Origin: Lactococcus hircilactis
GTDB lineage: Bacteria > Bacillota > Bacilli > Lactobacillales > Streptococcaceae
Length of the DNA: 64,000 nucleotides
Direction of reading: 5' to 3'
Assembly: GCF_009601015.1 (NCBI RefSeq)
Contig: NZ_WITJ01000001.1
Coordinates: forward strand, 1-64,000
Shown: positions 1-8,740 of the stretch, piece by piece
How positions within the stretch are numbered: the stretch's first letter is position 1
Layout: every line of letters begins with the position of its first letter
Position numbers and translations under genes: made by a program
The notes under the pieces: generated by a model
Database searches by the model: none
Told to the model about the DNA's origin: nothing
What the model saw: only the letters and a program-made list of their open reading frames with translations

Positions 1-1037
1 GTAAAACCGAAGAACAATTAAAAAAGATGGGCGGTCAGGATATTAAGAGTAGTCTTACCGTTCTTAAGAACAAATATCAGGTTGCCGCTGATGTGGTTGA
101 CAGAAAGCTAACATTTGGAGAAGTAAAACAACAAATTGATAATGGTCAACCTATTGAAATGGATGTGTATGATAAGGATAATGATGCACCACGAGGGACG
201 GGGGACAATTTGGGGCATGCAGTATTAATTGTTGGCTATGTGATTCCTAAAGATGGCGATATTAGTACGCATGCACCTTACTATGAGATTTGGAATCCGT
301 GGTGGGGGAAAACATTTTATGTTTCTTCTAGTGCTTCAATCATTAACTTATGCGGAACGAACTATGAATGGACAAGAACATGGTATAATTGGAGAAAAGT
401 GATCTCAGATGAGACAACAAAAACAGCGCCTGTTATTACTCAACAAAGAGTGGCGAGTGTATCTAATCCAGAAGCCATTAAAGTAAAGACACTTCCTCAA
501 TTAAGTCCAAAAGTACCACTTTATAACCCTAGAACTCCTAACCCAACAGATTATCCTTTTCAAGATTCCCCCCTTCCTCTAAACAATGTTTTGAATGAAT
601 TATCATCTGAAATGAAACCTCCTGTTCATGCACAAGCATATTTTTTCGGATCAACCTATGGTTACTCAGATAGTTATGATGGTTCAATAATGAAAGTCTA
701 TAAAAACAAAGATGGTCGAAAGATTCAAGCTGGACTTGGCTATGATTTTAAAAATGCTGTAAATGATATGAATACTAAGTACTGGGCGGTAGTGGGTTCT
801 GGGGTAACCCTTTCAATCATCGTTGCAGTTGTAGCCCTCTGCCCAGCGGGTGGGGCTGCACTAACATTCTTGGACACCTTAAACTCATTTGCAGGACAAT
901 TTTTAGCACAAGTAATTACAGGGATTGTTGGTTTACCAGGCAATTTCAAGGTCGGCCTTCTTGCGTTTTTCATGGGAAATCTGCTTTCCTACCTGTATGA
1001 CTCTCATAATGTAGCAGAACTATATGATAAATTTTAA
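1..1037 (+). CDS. C39-like cysteine peptidase with hydrophobic C-terminal region (5' end outside window)
   Basis: The frame is already open at base 3, upstream of the first ATG at 27, so the N-terminus and probably the catalytic Cys lie outside the window. The visible part has GHAVLIVGYV followed by YYEIWNPWWG, the His and Asn/Asp-Pro region typical of C39-like/papain-like peptidases. A Pro-rich linker follows, then a strongly hydrophobic tail (roughly the last 90 residues) that could form two or three membrane helices. A peptidase joined to such a tail is unusual; the tail could be an anchor, a transport segment or a bacteriocin-like domain. A small membrane-protein gene starts 24 bases downstream. 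The peptidase-like fold is reasonably supported; the function is unknown. Confidence 0.6.
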   Translation, partial: KTEEQLKKMGGQDIKSSLTVLKNKYQVAADVVDRKLTFGEVKQQIDNGQPIEMDVYDKDNDAPRGTGDNLGHAVLIVGYVIPKDGDISTHAPYYEIWNPWWGKTFYVSSSASIINLCGTNYEWTRTWYNWRKVISDETTKTAPVITQQRVASVSNPEAIKVKTLPQLSPKVPLYNPRTPNPTDYPFQDSPLPLNNVLNELSSEMKPPVHAQAYFFGSTYGYSDSYDGSIMKVYKNKDGRKIQAGLGYDFKNAVNDMNTKYWAVVGSGVTLSIIVAVVALCPAGGAALTFLDTLNSFAGQFLAQVITGIVGLPGNFKVGLLAFFMGNLLSYLYDSHNVAELYDKF

Positions 1038-1061
1038 TTGTTACGATAAAGGAGAACAACT

Positions 1062-1238
1062 CTGTTTAAGCAAAAACAAGCGATTATAATGACATTAATT
1101 AATGTATTATTTATTATCTTTCTAATTTATGCGTTCTTTAAAACGAATTCTAACTATTTTTTAGTATCAATCTTATTTTTTGTATACTTATTAATATCAG
1201 ATTTAGTTCATTATATAAAACACTGGAATGACTTATAA
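1062..1238 (+). CDS. small two-helix membrane protein, possible immunity protein (CTG start)
   Basis: A 58-residue frame begins at a CTG codon at 1062, seven bases after a strong ribosome binding site (AAAGGAG ending at 1054). The next in-frame ATG is at 1089 and would leave the ribosome site far upstream and delete the charged N-terminus. The product has a short basic start, then two hydrophobic segments separated by KTNSN, and ends in HYIKHWNDL. Its size, topology and place directly behind the peptidase-like gene resemble bacteriocin immunity proteins, but no family is recognised. CTG initiation is rare; it could be a mutated TTG or ATG. Confidence 0.5.
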   Translation: MFKQKQAIIMTLINVLFIIFLIYAFFKTNSNYFLVSILFFVYLLISDLVHYIKHWNDL

Positions 1239-1528
1239 TCAGTACAAAGCAGCGAAGAAAATCAAGCCTCGCCATCCGAAGCATCCTTTTGGTCAGCCAA
1301 TCGAAGAACGCCCTAAGCCTATCAATAACCGCTCATAAGAGGCCCGCTACGAGATTGACACGTTGTTTCTCACGAGAACCAAAAACAAGGTGCTATTGAC
1401 ACTCACAGAGCGGAAACATAGAACGGAGATTATCCATCTGAGAGATGGGAAATCAGCACAGGCTGTCAATGTCGAGGTACCAAAGCTTAAAAAAGCATTT
1501 GATATCACTGAACCCTCTCCCGTTCAGT
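1237..1528 (+). pseudogene. IS30-family transposase fragment
   Basis: One frame carries the conserved IS30 segment EERPKPINNRS, stop, EARYEIDTLFLTRTK and then LTLTERKHRTEI, which matches the N-terminal half of the DDE domain in IS30 transposases. A TAA at 1336-1338 interrupts it. Both ends are missing: it begins just at the end of the small membrane-protein gene and is cut near 1528 by the left end of an IS3-like element. Not functional. Confidence 0.65.
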
Positions 1529-1637
1529 TGACACAAAATAAAAAGCATCTGTCATAATTATTTATGGAGGTGCTTTTTGCATGGCAAAGAAAGGTCAAAA
1601 GTTTCAACAATTCTCTTTTTACGTCCCAAAATCTAAT
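1529..1637 (+). mobile_element. 5' remnant of an IS3-family element
   Basis: The segment begins with TGACACAAAAT, close to the terminal repeat of the IS3 element at 25660. A GGAGG at 1566 precedes an ATG at 1581 that encodes MAKKGQKFQQFSFYV, a typical IS3 OrfA start, stopping after 19 residues at 1638. The pair AAAAAGCA/TGCTTTTT forms an inverted repeat around the ribosome site. Everything downstream of the OrfA start is gone. Confidence 0.5.
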
Positions 1638-1860
1638 TGAGTTTCTTAATATTGAAGATTACGATAAAAAGTTATCTTTAAAGACCGACGCCCCGATGAT
1701 TAAGTATTTGACGTTGTCTACTATTTTATTTTCTAGAATTTTTATAGATAATTTAAGACATTTGAGTAGGAAAATAAAAAGTAATGAAATGAAAAACTAT
1801 TCGTGAAAATTTTAGAAGAATTTTCAAATAATATAAATTCTACTGATCGGAGTACGTTTA

Positions 1861-2061
1861 TTGAGTGCTTCGATAAGAGATATGAAATTACTAGTGAATT
1901 CATATGAATTCATAGAAATTCGCCCTAATATCCTAGCTATTGAGAAATATCAGGGGACGTTTGAAAAATACAGTCTGTATAAACCCGTTGAACATTATTA
2001 TTTTGACAGAAAAACTGTAGAGTGCTTATTGGATAAATTTAAACAAATGAATTACGATTAA
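1861..2061 (+). CDS. small hypothetical protein, possibly a fragment
   Basis: A TTG-initiated frame of 66 residues without a convincing ribosome binding site. A different frame starting at GTG 1803 gives a plausible peptide (VKILEEFSNNINSTDR and on) that stops at about 1909, so the 1803-2061 stretch may be one gene broken by a frameshift. No family recognised. Bases 1638-1802 and 2062-2184 show no supportable gene. Confidence 0.25.
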   Translation: MSASIRDMKLLVNSYEFIEIRPNILAIEKYQGTFEKYSLYKPVEHYYFDRKTVECLLDKFKQMNYD

Positions 2062-2184
2062 GAATAATTAATGTGATTCTATTTTTTCAAGTTCATTGCC
2101 AATTGGACTAATGTCAAATAATTAGGCACAAAAATAATCAGTAAAAAAAGAATATGTAAACTCCCTATGACCATGATAAATTCC

Positions 2185-4194
2185 TTACTCAACCTTTGAT
2201 AAATTTGGAACAATTTTAGCATCTTGGATCAATTTCAAATGCTCCCTATACATTTTCTTTGACTTACTTACGATGTCATTGTATTTTACGACTTCAATAT
2301 TTAAGTTCTTAAAAGTTTCTAATTCATAATGTTCAAATTCAATTTTATTTCCTGAACCGACCGCCCCTGCATCTTCAGTTATTATAAATACTGCTTTTAT
2401 ATCAGTATCAGTAACTGGTTTCAATTCTGGGAATTTTTGTTGAATAGCTTTGCGATATTTCTTAATTTGCTCCAACATCGCCGCAAAAGTGACTCTTGCA
2501 TGTCCAGTTGGCTCATTTTTCTTTAGCTCAACAATAACAGGATAATTTTCTTCCGCAATTCTGATTAAAATATCAAGAAAAGCCTTTTGGAAATCCCCAT
2601 CTATATCTGTATTCTGATAAACCTGAGTAGATAAGCTATTAGCGCCTTCTATACTATTTTTGTCAATATTCCAGTACGGATTAATCAACCATGGATTTTC
2701 CGCAAGATGAAACTCAAATAATTTCTCTAAACTTGAAGAATCTTCCATTAGTTTTTCCAATTGTTCAATTATTTTTACACGAGATTTAATAATTTCCGCA
2801 TGACTTAAATCTTCCTTTATAGCAATGTTTTTCATTAACTTTGCAAGTAAATCAAAATGATTTGATGAATTTTCCTCACTTTTCAATGTTTGAAGTAGTT
2901 CGTCTGTTTCAACATTATTTATAACCGAGGCAATCGCCGTAACCATTGAATCTACTTCTTCTGATTCCTCATTCTCATCATCATCCAACTTTGAAGAAAA
3001 TAAATTTAATAATTTACCATTCAAGTCTCTTTGTGTGGGACTTAAATTTGAGAGCCAATCCTTATAGCTCTCATTTTCTTTAATACGATTAGGAAGTTTT
3101 TCAACCATGTTTCTTTTTCTAAAATCATTCCATTTATTGATAAAATCTCTTCTAATTCCTTCAACATTATCAATAAATGCTTCAACCTCTTCTAAAGAAT
3201 CATCAAGTCCTTGACGACTTGATGTAATTGGATCGTCTAAATTAGAAAAATAATCAGCCTGAATTTCTCCAACAATATAACTTTTAGCAATACGAGCTTC
3301 TTTTTTATTTTTTAAAATATCCTCATCCGCAACTTTTCCATTTGTGTAAACAATAATATTATCTGTATTTTCTTTCAGATCTTTCGGTTTTCCTACAGAG
3401 CCAATCCAACCTTTTATATTATTTGCTTCAATAAAATTTAATACTGAACTAACTCCTTTGAACTTCTCTTTTTCAACATTGCTGTCAAAGATATCATTTA
3501 TTTCCTGTTCTGAATATCCAAAATAAATTAGATATTCTAAATTTTGATAATAAAAATTAGTCTTCAAAGGAATTTCTTCACCATCATATTGAACCGAAAA
3601 ATTTTCTTGATTTAAATAAAATCTTCTTGATAATTGCAGAACAGTTGAATCTTTAGTCGCCTTAGTCGGATTCTTTCTTAATTTCTTGCAATGAACGATA
3701 AAACCTGATTTAAATGTTTGAAATTTAGCTAAATTTTCTGGTAACGACTCTAACATGATTGTATCTGTTTCATGTTGTTCTCCACTTTCAATCATATCTT
3801 TATAACTGAGAGTAAAGCTAATCCACTGATTAGAATTTAATGTTTTAGAATAGACACTATATTCTTCCCCAAGACTAAATGCCGCCAATTTTCCAATTCC
3901 TTTTTCTCCCATTGGATTTCGTTTAGGAAAATTTCCAAATATTTTCTCCTCTTGTTTCTTGTTGCCAATAGTAACATATTTAGATTCAAATTCTTCAAAA
4001 CTTAACCCTTTACCGTTATCTGCTATTATCATAGAATTGTCATCACACAAGTCTATGATGACTTGTGTCGCATAGGCATCATAGGAATTTGCCACTAACT
4101 CAGCCAGTGCTGGAGGCATTGAAGAATATAAATTTCTTCCAAGATGCGTAACGGCATTATTGGCAATGGAAAATATCAACTTATTTTTTGTCAT
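2185..4194 (-). CDS. GHKL-ATPase/PD-(D/E)XK protein, probable restriction component
   Basis: 669 residues. The N-terminus has the GHKL (MutL/Hsp90-type) ATPase motifs: ELVANSYDAYA (N box, about residues 32-42), DNGKGLSFEEF and GEKGIGKLAAFSLGEE. The C-terminus has FLDILIRIAEENYPVIVELKK (Asp about 541; Glu and Lys in VELKK at 555-559), the layout of a PD-(D/E)XK nuclease core. Its start overlaps the end of the methyltransferase gene by 14 bases, so the two are translationally coupled. Known family: BbrUII/HgiDII-like restriction enzymes combine such an ATPase domain with an adjacent m5C methyltransferase. I infer that this is the cleaving partner. Target sequence not predictable from sequence alone. 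Confidence 0.7.
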   Translation of the reverse strand: MTKNKLIFSIANNAVTHLGRNLYSSMPPALAELVANSYDAYATQVIIDLCDDNSMIIADNGKGLSFEEFESKYVTIGNKKQEEKIFGNFPKRNPMGEKGIGKLAAFSLGEEYSVYSKTLNSNQWISFTLSYKDMIESGEQHETDTIMLESLPENLAKFQTFKSGFIVHCKKLRKNPTKATKDSTVLQLSRRFYLNQENFSVQYDGEEIPLKTNFYYQNLEYLIYFGYSEQEINDIFDSNVEKEKFKGVSSVLNFIEANNIKGWIGSVGKPKDLKENTDNIIVYTNGKVADEDILKNKKEARIAKSYIVGEIQADYFSNLDDPITSSRQGLDDSLEEVEAFIDNVEGIRRDFINKWNDFRKRNMVEKLPNRIKENESYKDWLSNLSPTQRDLNGKLLNLFSSKLDDDENEESEEVDSMVTAIASVINNVETDELLQTLKSEENSSNHFDLLAKLMKNIAIKEDLSHAEIIKSRVKIIEQLEKLMEDSSSLEKLFEFHLAENPWLINPYWNIDKNSIEGANSLSTQVYQNTDIDGDFQKAFLDILIRIAEENYPVIVELKKNEPTGHARVTFAAMLEQIKKYRKAIQQKFPELKPVTDTDIKAVFIITEDAGAVGSGNKIEFEHYELETFKNLNIEVVKYNDIVSKSKKMYREHLKLIQDAKIVPNLSKVE

Positions 4195-5233
4195 AGATCC
4201 TCTCCAAATGTTTCAAAATACTTCGCCCGATTACTTCTCCTAATTTAGGAGGCACAGCATTTCCAATTTGCATTGCAATTTTATTTATTGCATAATCCTT
4301 CTCATCTTCAATAAATTGATAACTCCTAGGAAAGCTCTGCAAAATAGCCCCTTCACGCAAGCTTAATGCTCGATCTTGCTCCGGATGACCAAATCTCCCG
4401 TTTCCGTAACCTGGGAATTGTGTTGTGATAGTTGAAGACGGCTTGTCCCATTCTAATCGACCATAAACAGAACCAAAACTTGCTCCACTTTTTTTCTTGT
4501 AGCATTCAGGTAATAAATTTTTATCCCAATCACGCCATGTTCCGCCTTGTTTAGAATTTTGGATTCGCTTTAAATTCAATGCTGATAATTTTCTAGCACG
4601 ATGCAATGGATCTTTTGGATCAACATCTCCTGCAGCTAATTTAGGCAATTTGGAGATTGCGTCACGTACAGTAGGATAATCTTTTTGATCTAATTCTTTT
4701 TCAAAACAGATTTCGCCAAATTTAGATGCCAACAACAATAATCGTTTCCGATTCTGAGGAATACCATAAGCAGGAGCAAACGCCACTTTGTATTCTATTT
4801 TGTATCCTTCTTGTTTTAATGTTTTGATAAATTTTTCAAAAATAGGCTCTTGAATAAGTTGAGGAACATTTTCCATTGAAACAATATCGGGCTTTACTAT
4901 TTTTATTTGTTTCCCAAAATAGTCTAGCAAGTCCATCTTTTCTTTTTTAGACTCACTTTCCTTGTATCTGTGACTGTAAGCAGAAAAAGGCTGACAAGGT
5001 GCACAACCAATCATTATCTTAATCTCTGTATCTTCAGGATAATATGACAAAAGTTCTCCATCTTTTAGTTCTTTTATATTTTTATGTATAAACTTAGCCT
5101 TATTATTTTTCTCGTAAGCGAAACGACAAGAGCTTTCAAAATCAAATCCCGCCACTACGTTTATTCCTGCTTGTTGAATACCATAGGTTAATCCTCCTAC
5201 ACCACAAAACAAGTCAATAGCGTTAATTTTCAT
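4181..5233 (-). CDS. DNA (cytosine-5) methyltransferase, type II R-M
   Basis: 350 residues with the m5C methyltransferase motifs in order: DLFCGVGGL (motif I, residues 7-15, AdoMet binding), GCAPCQPFS (motif IV; catalytic Cys in PCQ, 79-81), ENVPQL (motif VI, about 121), QNRKRLLLLA (motif VIII), then a variable target-recognition region, LQSFPRSYQF (IX) and QIGNAVPPKLGEVIG (X). Full length for a type II enzyme. The ribosome site AAAGGA precedes the ATG. It should protect host DNA from the coupled ATPase/nuclease downstream. Transcribed from a promoter at 5260-5288. Confidence 0.92.
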   Translation of the reverse strand: MKINAIDLFCGVGGLTYGIQQAGINVVAGFDFESSCRFAYEKNNKAKFIHKNIKELKDGELLSYYPEDTEIKIMIGCAPCQPFSAYSHRYKESESKKEKMDLLDYFGKQIKIVKPDIVSMENVPQLIQEPIFEKFIKTLKQEGYKIEYKVAFAPAYGIPQNRKRLLLLASKFGEICFEKELDQKDYPTVRDAISKLPKLAAGDVDPKDPLHRARKLSALNLKRIQNSKQGGTWRDWDKNLLPECYKKKSGASFGSVYGRLEWDKPSSTITTQFPGYGNGRFGHPEQDRALSLREGAILQSFPRSYQFIEDEKDYAINKIAMQIGNAVPPKLGEVIGRSILKHLERIYDKK

Positions 5234-5259
5234 TATTTCTGTCCTTTCATACCGTATCT

Positions 5260-5288
5260 ATTATAACAAATTTTTTTGCAGTTGTTGA
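5260..5288 (-). promoter_or_regulatory. promoter of the restriction-modification operon
   Basis: On the minus strand, TCAACA (5283-5288), 17 bases, TATAAT (5260-5265), about 27 bases before the methyltransferase ATG. Good -10, moderate -35. Confidence 0.6.
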
Positions 5289-5332
5289 TAAAAAGTTTTT
5301 TGAAGCCTTTCATTTAGTTATACACCTATAAA

Positions 5333-5364
5333 TACCACTAGACCTACAACTAAGTCTAGTGGTA
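5333..5364. repeat. 11-bp perfect inverted repeat upstream of the methyltransferase promoter
   Basis: TACCACTAGAC (5333-5343) and GTCTAGTGGTA (5354-5364) with a 10-base loop. No T-run follows on either strand, so it is not an obvious terminator; it may be a protein-binding site or an old element end. Confidence 0.5.
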
Positions 5365-5398
5365 CTTGAATCATTAGTAATTCAGTTCCTGCTCTTAT

Positions 5399-5635
5399 TC
5401 AACCGCATAATCTGAAGTGACATCTCGCATTTGTTGATGATTTCTGTGGCACGTTCAAGTTTTCTTGAAATTCCTGTTCTTTAGGGTAAGGTTGGTCGGC
5501 TGTTTGCTCAATTTGAAAAATTGAAGATTTTAGTTGTACAATTTCATAGATGGTATTTTCCTTATCTTTTGCAATTTTTTCATCAATCTTATTGTTTATA
5601 TAAGTCAGGATTCCTATTGGAACCAGGATATCCAC
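5399..5635 (-). pseudogene. chimeric fragment with 3' end derived from a conjugation helicase gene
   Basis: A GTG-started frame of 78 residues. The last third, QEFQENLNVPQ, then a one-base deletion, corresponds at DNA level to about 50 bases near 51062-51112 inside the large methylase-helicase gene (VQENSNVPQEIINKC there). The N-terminal part (MDILVPIGILTYINNKIDEK) is unrelated and unrecognised. It looks like a recombination scar from a second copy of a transfer region. Confidence 0.4.
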
Positions 5636-5660
5636 TCTGAGCGAATATTGAAAAGTGACG

Positions 5661-5777
5661 TTACATCACTTCATCCAACTTTTCTTTATCTATCCGCTTT
5701 GCTAAGCGTTCCATTCCATTCAATCTTCTTTTTGTTATATCAAAAAATTTAGAATAATCAGGAATACTCTCCACCAT
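5661..5777 (-). CDS. 38-residue hypothetical protein
   Basis: ATG at 5777 preceded by AGGGGA eight bases upstream; encodes a charged, soluble peptide rich in Lys, Arg, Asp and Glu (MVESIPDYSKFFDITKRR and on). It lies between the PezT-like toxin gene and the chimeric fragment. Could be genuine or the surviving 5' end of a longer gene. Family unknown. Confidence 0.3.
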   Translation of the reverse strand: MVESIPDYSKFFDITKRRLNGMERLAKRIDKEKLDEVM

Positions 5778-5824
5778 TTATCATTTCCCCTATGAAGTAA
5801 TTTCAATCATTATTGATTATTTTG

Positions 5825-6808
5825 CTATAAATGACGCTCCGAGTCTAAATGAGGTCTTTTTGTGCCCCTCTCTTTAGCTTCAATGAGCTTTTCCTCTCTA
5901 TCTCGTGCTTGAGTCAATTTTTCTTTAAAGGAACGTTCAGAATATGTTTGTTTTGACAAAACATTATTTTCGGGCTTTCTATTAGAAATTTGATGAAGGA
6001 CCACTGTTATCAAATCGTTCAATTCATTTGTATTGGCATCAGAACGAGCCTTCATTAAGCTCAATGTTTGTTTGACGGAAGCGTGGAACATTTCAATCTC
6101 ATCAGCCGTCCACTCACTTCCCCAAATATAAGTCAATATTTCAGATGGGAGTTGAGACGGCATCTCGCTTTGACGATAAAGAATATCCATTGACCGACTC
6201 ATTAAAGTAATATCTGAAAATATACCCGACTTGCTCAATTCATCCAAATTTTTAGGCATTTTTTCAATGATGAGGTCATGGTGTTTTTTCGGCGTACTTC
6301 GTGCTGCTTCTGGGTTAATCTTAAGCATTTTCTCATAGCGATGGATAGTACTTAAATAAGATAGTTCCGGTTTGACAGCCATTGCATAAAGCTCTACATT
6401 ATAACCCTTATCGCTCAGAAGTTTTGCTGTTTCAAACGGTGTCTCAAACGTTCGTAATGTTCCCTCAATGATTAGATTGTATTTTTTATTACTCAATTCT
6501 TCAATCAATGCGCCAACCATCTGTCCTGCAAATTGAGCAGTATAGTTCACGTCTGATTTTCCATATTTTTCTGTCAGGAGTTGGGATTGGGGATGTTGTG
6601 GTCTAAAAGAATCTCCGTCAATAGTAATATAATCAGCTTCGTAAGTCTGTTCTAAAAACTTGGTAATACTTGATTTCCCTGCTCCACTTTGACCTCCTAA
6701 TAAAAAGGCATGAGGAATCTGAGAAGGTTGAATTCCTGCAGTTAAATCCCTAATGTTTAATCTAACTTGCTTATTGAAATAATCCTCAGTAAAATCTTCC
6801 AACGACAT
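5825..6808 (-). CDS. pezT: zeta/PezT-type toxin (UDP-N-acetylglucosamine kinase family)
   Basis: 327 residues. The Walker A motif GGQSGAGKS lies at 38-46, followed by ITIDGDSFRPQHPQ (about 61-74), the acidic catalytic and substrate region of zeta toxins, and IIEGTLRT (Walker B region). Zeta/PezT toxins phosphorylate UDP-N-acetylglucosamine and block cell-wall synthesis. The gene overlaps the antitoxin stop by one base (TAATG). The C-terminus is longer than in PezT of about 250 residues and ends in a charged, helical tail. Expected to stabilise the element carrying it. Confidence 0.85.
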   Translation of the reverse strand: MSLEDFTEDYFNKQVRLNIRDLTAGIQPSQIPHAFLLGGQSGAGKSSITKFLEQTYEADYITIDGDSFRPQHPQSQLLTEKYGKSDVNYTAQFAGQMVGALIEELSNKKYNLIIEGTLRTFETPFETAKLLSDKGYNVELYAMAVKPELSYLSTIHRYEKMLKINPEAARSTPKKHHDLIIEKMPKNLDELSKSGIFSDITLMSRSMDILYRQSEMPSQLPSEILTYIWGSEWTADEIEMFHASVKQTLSLMKARSDANTNELNDLITVVLHQISNRKPENNVLSKQTYSERSFKEKLTQARDREEKLIEAKERGTKRPHLDSERHL

Positions 6809-7296
6809 TAAGCAACCTCATTAATTGGCAAATCTGAAAGAGTGGATACAAAACGTTTAATTCCGTCTAGGTAACCTTGAATTTTGTCTAATTCTTGATT
6901 TGTTTTTGTGTTGAAAATTTGCTTGTTTTTTACTGCGGAAAGTTCCATGAACAAAACTTGAAGCGGGTCATTGTCTGCTTCAATATCATGTTTTATCAAA
7001 TACTTACTCAACTCAGCCAAAACAGTTGCAGCATACTCTTTCATAACTTCTTGGTTTAAGGTTAGTTGATACTGTTCGTTAGTCGTCATTTTATTTTTCT
7101 CCATTACTAAGTCTTTAAAAGAAAGGTTCAGAACCAGAGCAATTTTTTCAATCGTCTCTAAATCTGGTTCGTATTTTCCACTTTCATAGTTGAGCACTGC
7201 TACATGAGATTTTTCAATTTTTGAGCCAAATTCTCGGATGGTTAATCCCATTTTTTCACGTTCAAATTTCATCTTTTGGGAAATAAAGTAAGCCAT
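6808..7296 (-). CDS. pezA: PezA-type antitoxin with HTH domain
   Basis: 162 residues. The N-terminal XRE helix-turn-helix (about 10-60: MKFEREKMGLTIREFGSKIE, then SHVAVLNYESGKYEPDLETI) should bind the palindrome in front of the operon; the C-terminal helical half should bind and silence the toxin. First gene of the operon, with ribosome site GAGGTAAATATGG. Autorepression is inferred from the operator overlapping the -10 element. Confidence 0.85.
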   Translation of the reverse strand: MAYFISQKMKFEREKMGLTIREFGSKIEKSHVAVLNYESGKYEPDLETIEKIALVLNLSFKDLVMEKNKMTTNEQYQLTLNQEVMKEYAATVLAELSKYLIKHDIEADNDPLQVLFMELSAVKNKQIFNTKTNQELDKIQGYLDGIKRFVSTLSDLPINEVA

Positions 7297-7308
7297 ATTT
7301 ACCTCCTC

Positions 7309-7350
7309 TATGGTAATTTTATATTACCATAATCAGACAAAGTTTGTCAA
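7309..7350 (-). promoter_or_regulatory. pezAT promoter and palindromic operator
   Basis: Minus strand: TTGACA (7345-7350), 18 bases, TAATAT (7321-7326) with an upstream TGG that makes an extended -10. A 9-bp perfect inverted repeat, TATGGTAAT (7309-7317) and ATTACCATA (7323-7331), covers the -10, the expected place for antitoxin repression. Confidence 0.75.
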
Positions 7351-7372
7351 GCAGCTTAGCCCTCACTTTAAT

Positions 7373-8715
7373 GGTTCTTTGTCAAATCCTGTGGGAAAAT
7401 TCTTCCCCCTCTAAGAGTAAGTCACTGCGGTGGCTTATTTTTGTTTCATCAATTCATCAAAATAATCCGCTTCTTGAAGTTGCTAAAGCGGCGAAACCCG
7501 AAGGCGACGCGCTTGAGCGCCTTGATTTTGTTGTTCATGCCCTCCACGCAGCCGTTGGAGTAGGGCGTGTGCAGTGCCAGGCGGATAGAAGCCTTTTTGG
7601 AGGCAAGAAATTGGAACTTTTTCACAAAGGTCTCGGGCAATAGCTCTTCTTTCAATTCGTCAATGATCTCGAAAAACTTCTGGTCGTCGTGCTTCCTGAA
7701 AGCTGTCAGTGCGGCCTGCAAGACTTCCCACGCCTCGTCGAGCACGGGTGTATAAGCTTTGAGTTGGAGCACCAAATCATGACTCGAAGTCCACTGGCGT
7801 AAGCTGCGGGAATAAAAGCGATTTTCAGAGCAGTCGTCAAAATTCTTGAACAAATAGTTCCAATAGTACTTGAGGTGGCGGTACTGCGGGCTGTGCGTGT
7901 CGAATTGCTTCATCTCCTGAACTCGCAGCTGGTTAAAAGCGCGGGTCAGTTGCTGGACGACGTGAAATTTGACTTTGAGTCGAACTTGTCTTGGGAACTT
8001 GAGAAAATAAGTCACGAGGTGCTCCAAACGACGGTCATCCAGCAAGGAAACCAGCTTGTGGGTCTGTCCGTCCATGGCGATAAAAGCCATTTTTCCCTTG
8101 CAATCTCCTGTGGCTTTAAACTCATCAATGCAAAGCACTTCGGTCAGAAAGCTAAAATGATCTTTTGTGGGCATCTGGTTCAAAAGGCGATAAAAGCTAT
8201 AAGGCGAGACCTTCAAATCTCGCGCTGCTTCTGAGATTGACTGCTTGCTTTTGAGTTTCAAAATAATTTCTTTTTTGAGCAAAACAGAATCTTTGGTGCC
8301 TTTGGAGACCAAGCTTTCGGGCAACTCAGGGGTCGACACTTTGCCGCAGAAACAACATTTGTAGCGCTGAATAGCAATGATCAAAAAGCAAGGAAAGCCC
8401 AGATATTCTGTGAGCTGCACCTTTCGAGGCATCGTGCCGTGCTTATGAAATTTGCTTTTGTGACAATGCGGACAAGCTTTAAAGGTGGCTTTATAGGTGA
8501 CCTTGAGCTCATAGCGCTTGCCCTTTTTGAGGGGCATGAGCGTCTCACTTTCCCAATCCTGAGCTTGCAAAAACAATTCCTTCATGATAGAATCAAACAT
8601 AGCTTATCTCTTCTCTGTGTGTAGTGATGTACTTACAGTTTAGAGGTAAGTTTTTTATTTTACAAGAAAACAAAATCCTATGAGAATGATTTCCCACAGG
8701 ATTTATTATAGAACC
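7373..8715 (-). mobile_element. ISL3-family element, copy A (internally deleted)
   Basis: Bounded by GGTTCTTTGTCAAATCCTG (left) and the reverse complement of GGTTCTATAATAAATCCTG (right), the same ends as copy B at 36274-37697 but in opposite orientation. It is 1343 bases long against 1424, exactly the 81-base deletion in the transposase gene. The flanking 8-mers are not identical, so no target duplication survives. Its GC content is clearly higher than the neighbours. Confidence 0.85.
7449..8600 (-). pseudogene. ISL3 transposase, 27 residues deleted
   Basis: 383 residues, in frame but lacking the 27 residues (MLVMDMNANYGALIKR through VTDR) present in copy B; the junction is at about 7968. 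The lost block contains the conserved Asp in MDMNANY and the segment before FHVVQQ, part of the DDE catalytic core, so the protein should be inactive. The zinc-finger CPHCHKSKFHKHG and CCFCGK motifs remain. Two other substitutions separate the copies (T/P before EVLC, F/L in the YLFKNF segment). Confidence 0.85.
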
Positions 8716-8740
8716 ATAATTAATAGGACATCGTTTATTA

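Noticed and set aside
1363..1806. Two small genes at 1363-1557 and 1564-1806
   Set aside because: The first is part of an IS30 fragment interrupted by a stop at 1336; the second is out of frame with the ribosome-site-supported IS3 OrfA start at 1581.
8439..8624. Open frames antisense to the ISL3 transposases and to the large transfer genes
   Set aside because: No ribosome sites; they mirror the codon structure of real genes on the other strand.
7373..8715. 8-bp target duplication flanking ISL3 copies
   Set aside because: The 8-mers on the two sides of each copy differ (ACTTTAAT versus ATAATTAA; TGTTTTAG versus TTATAATC).
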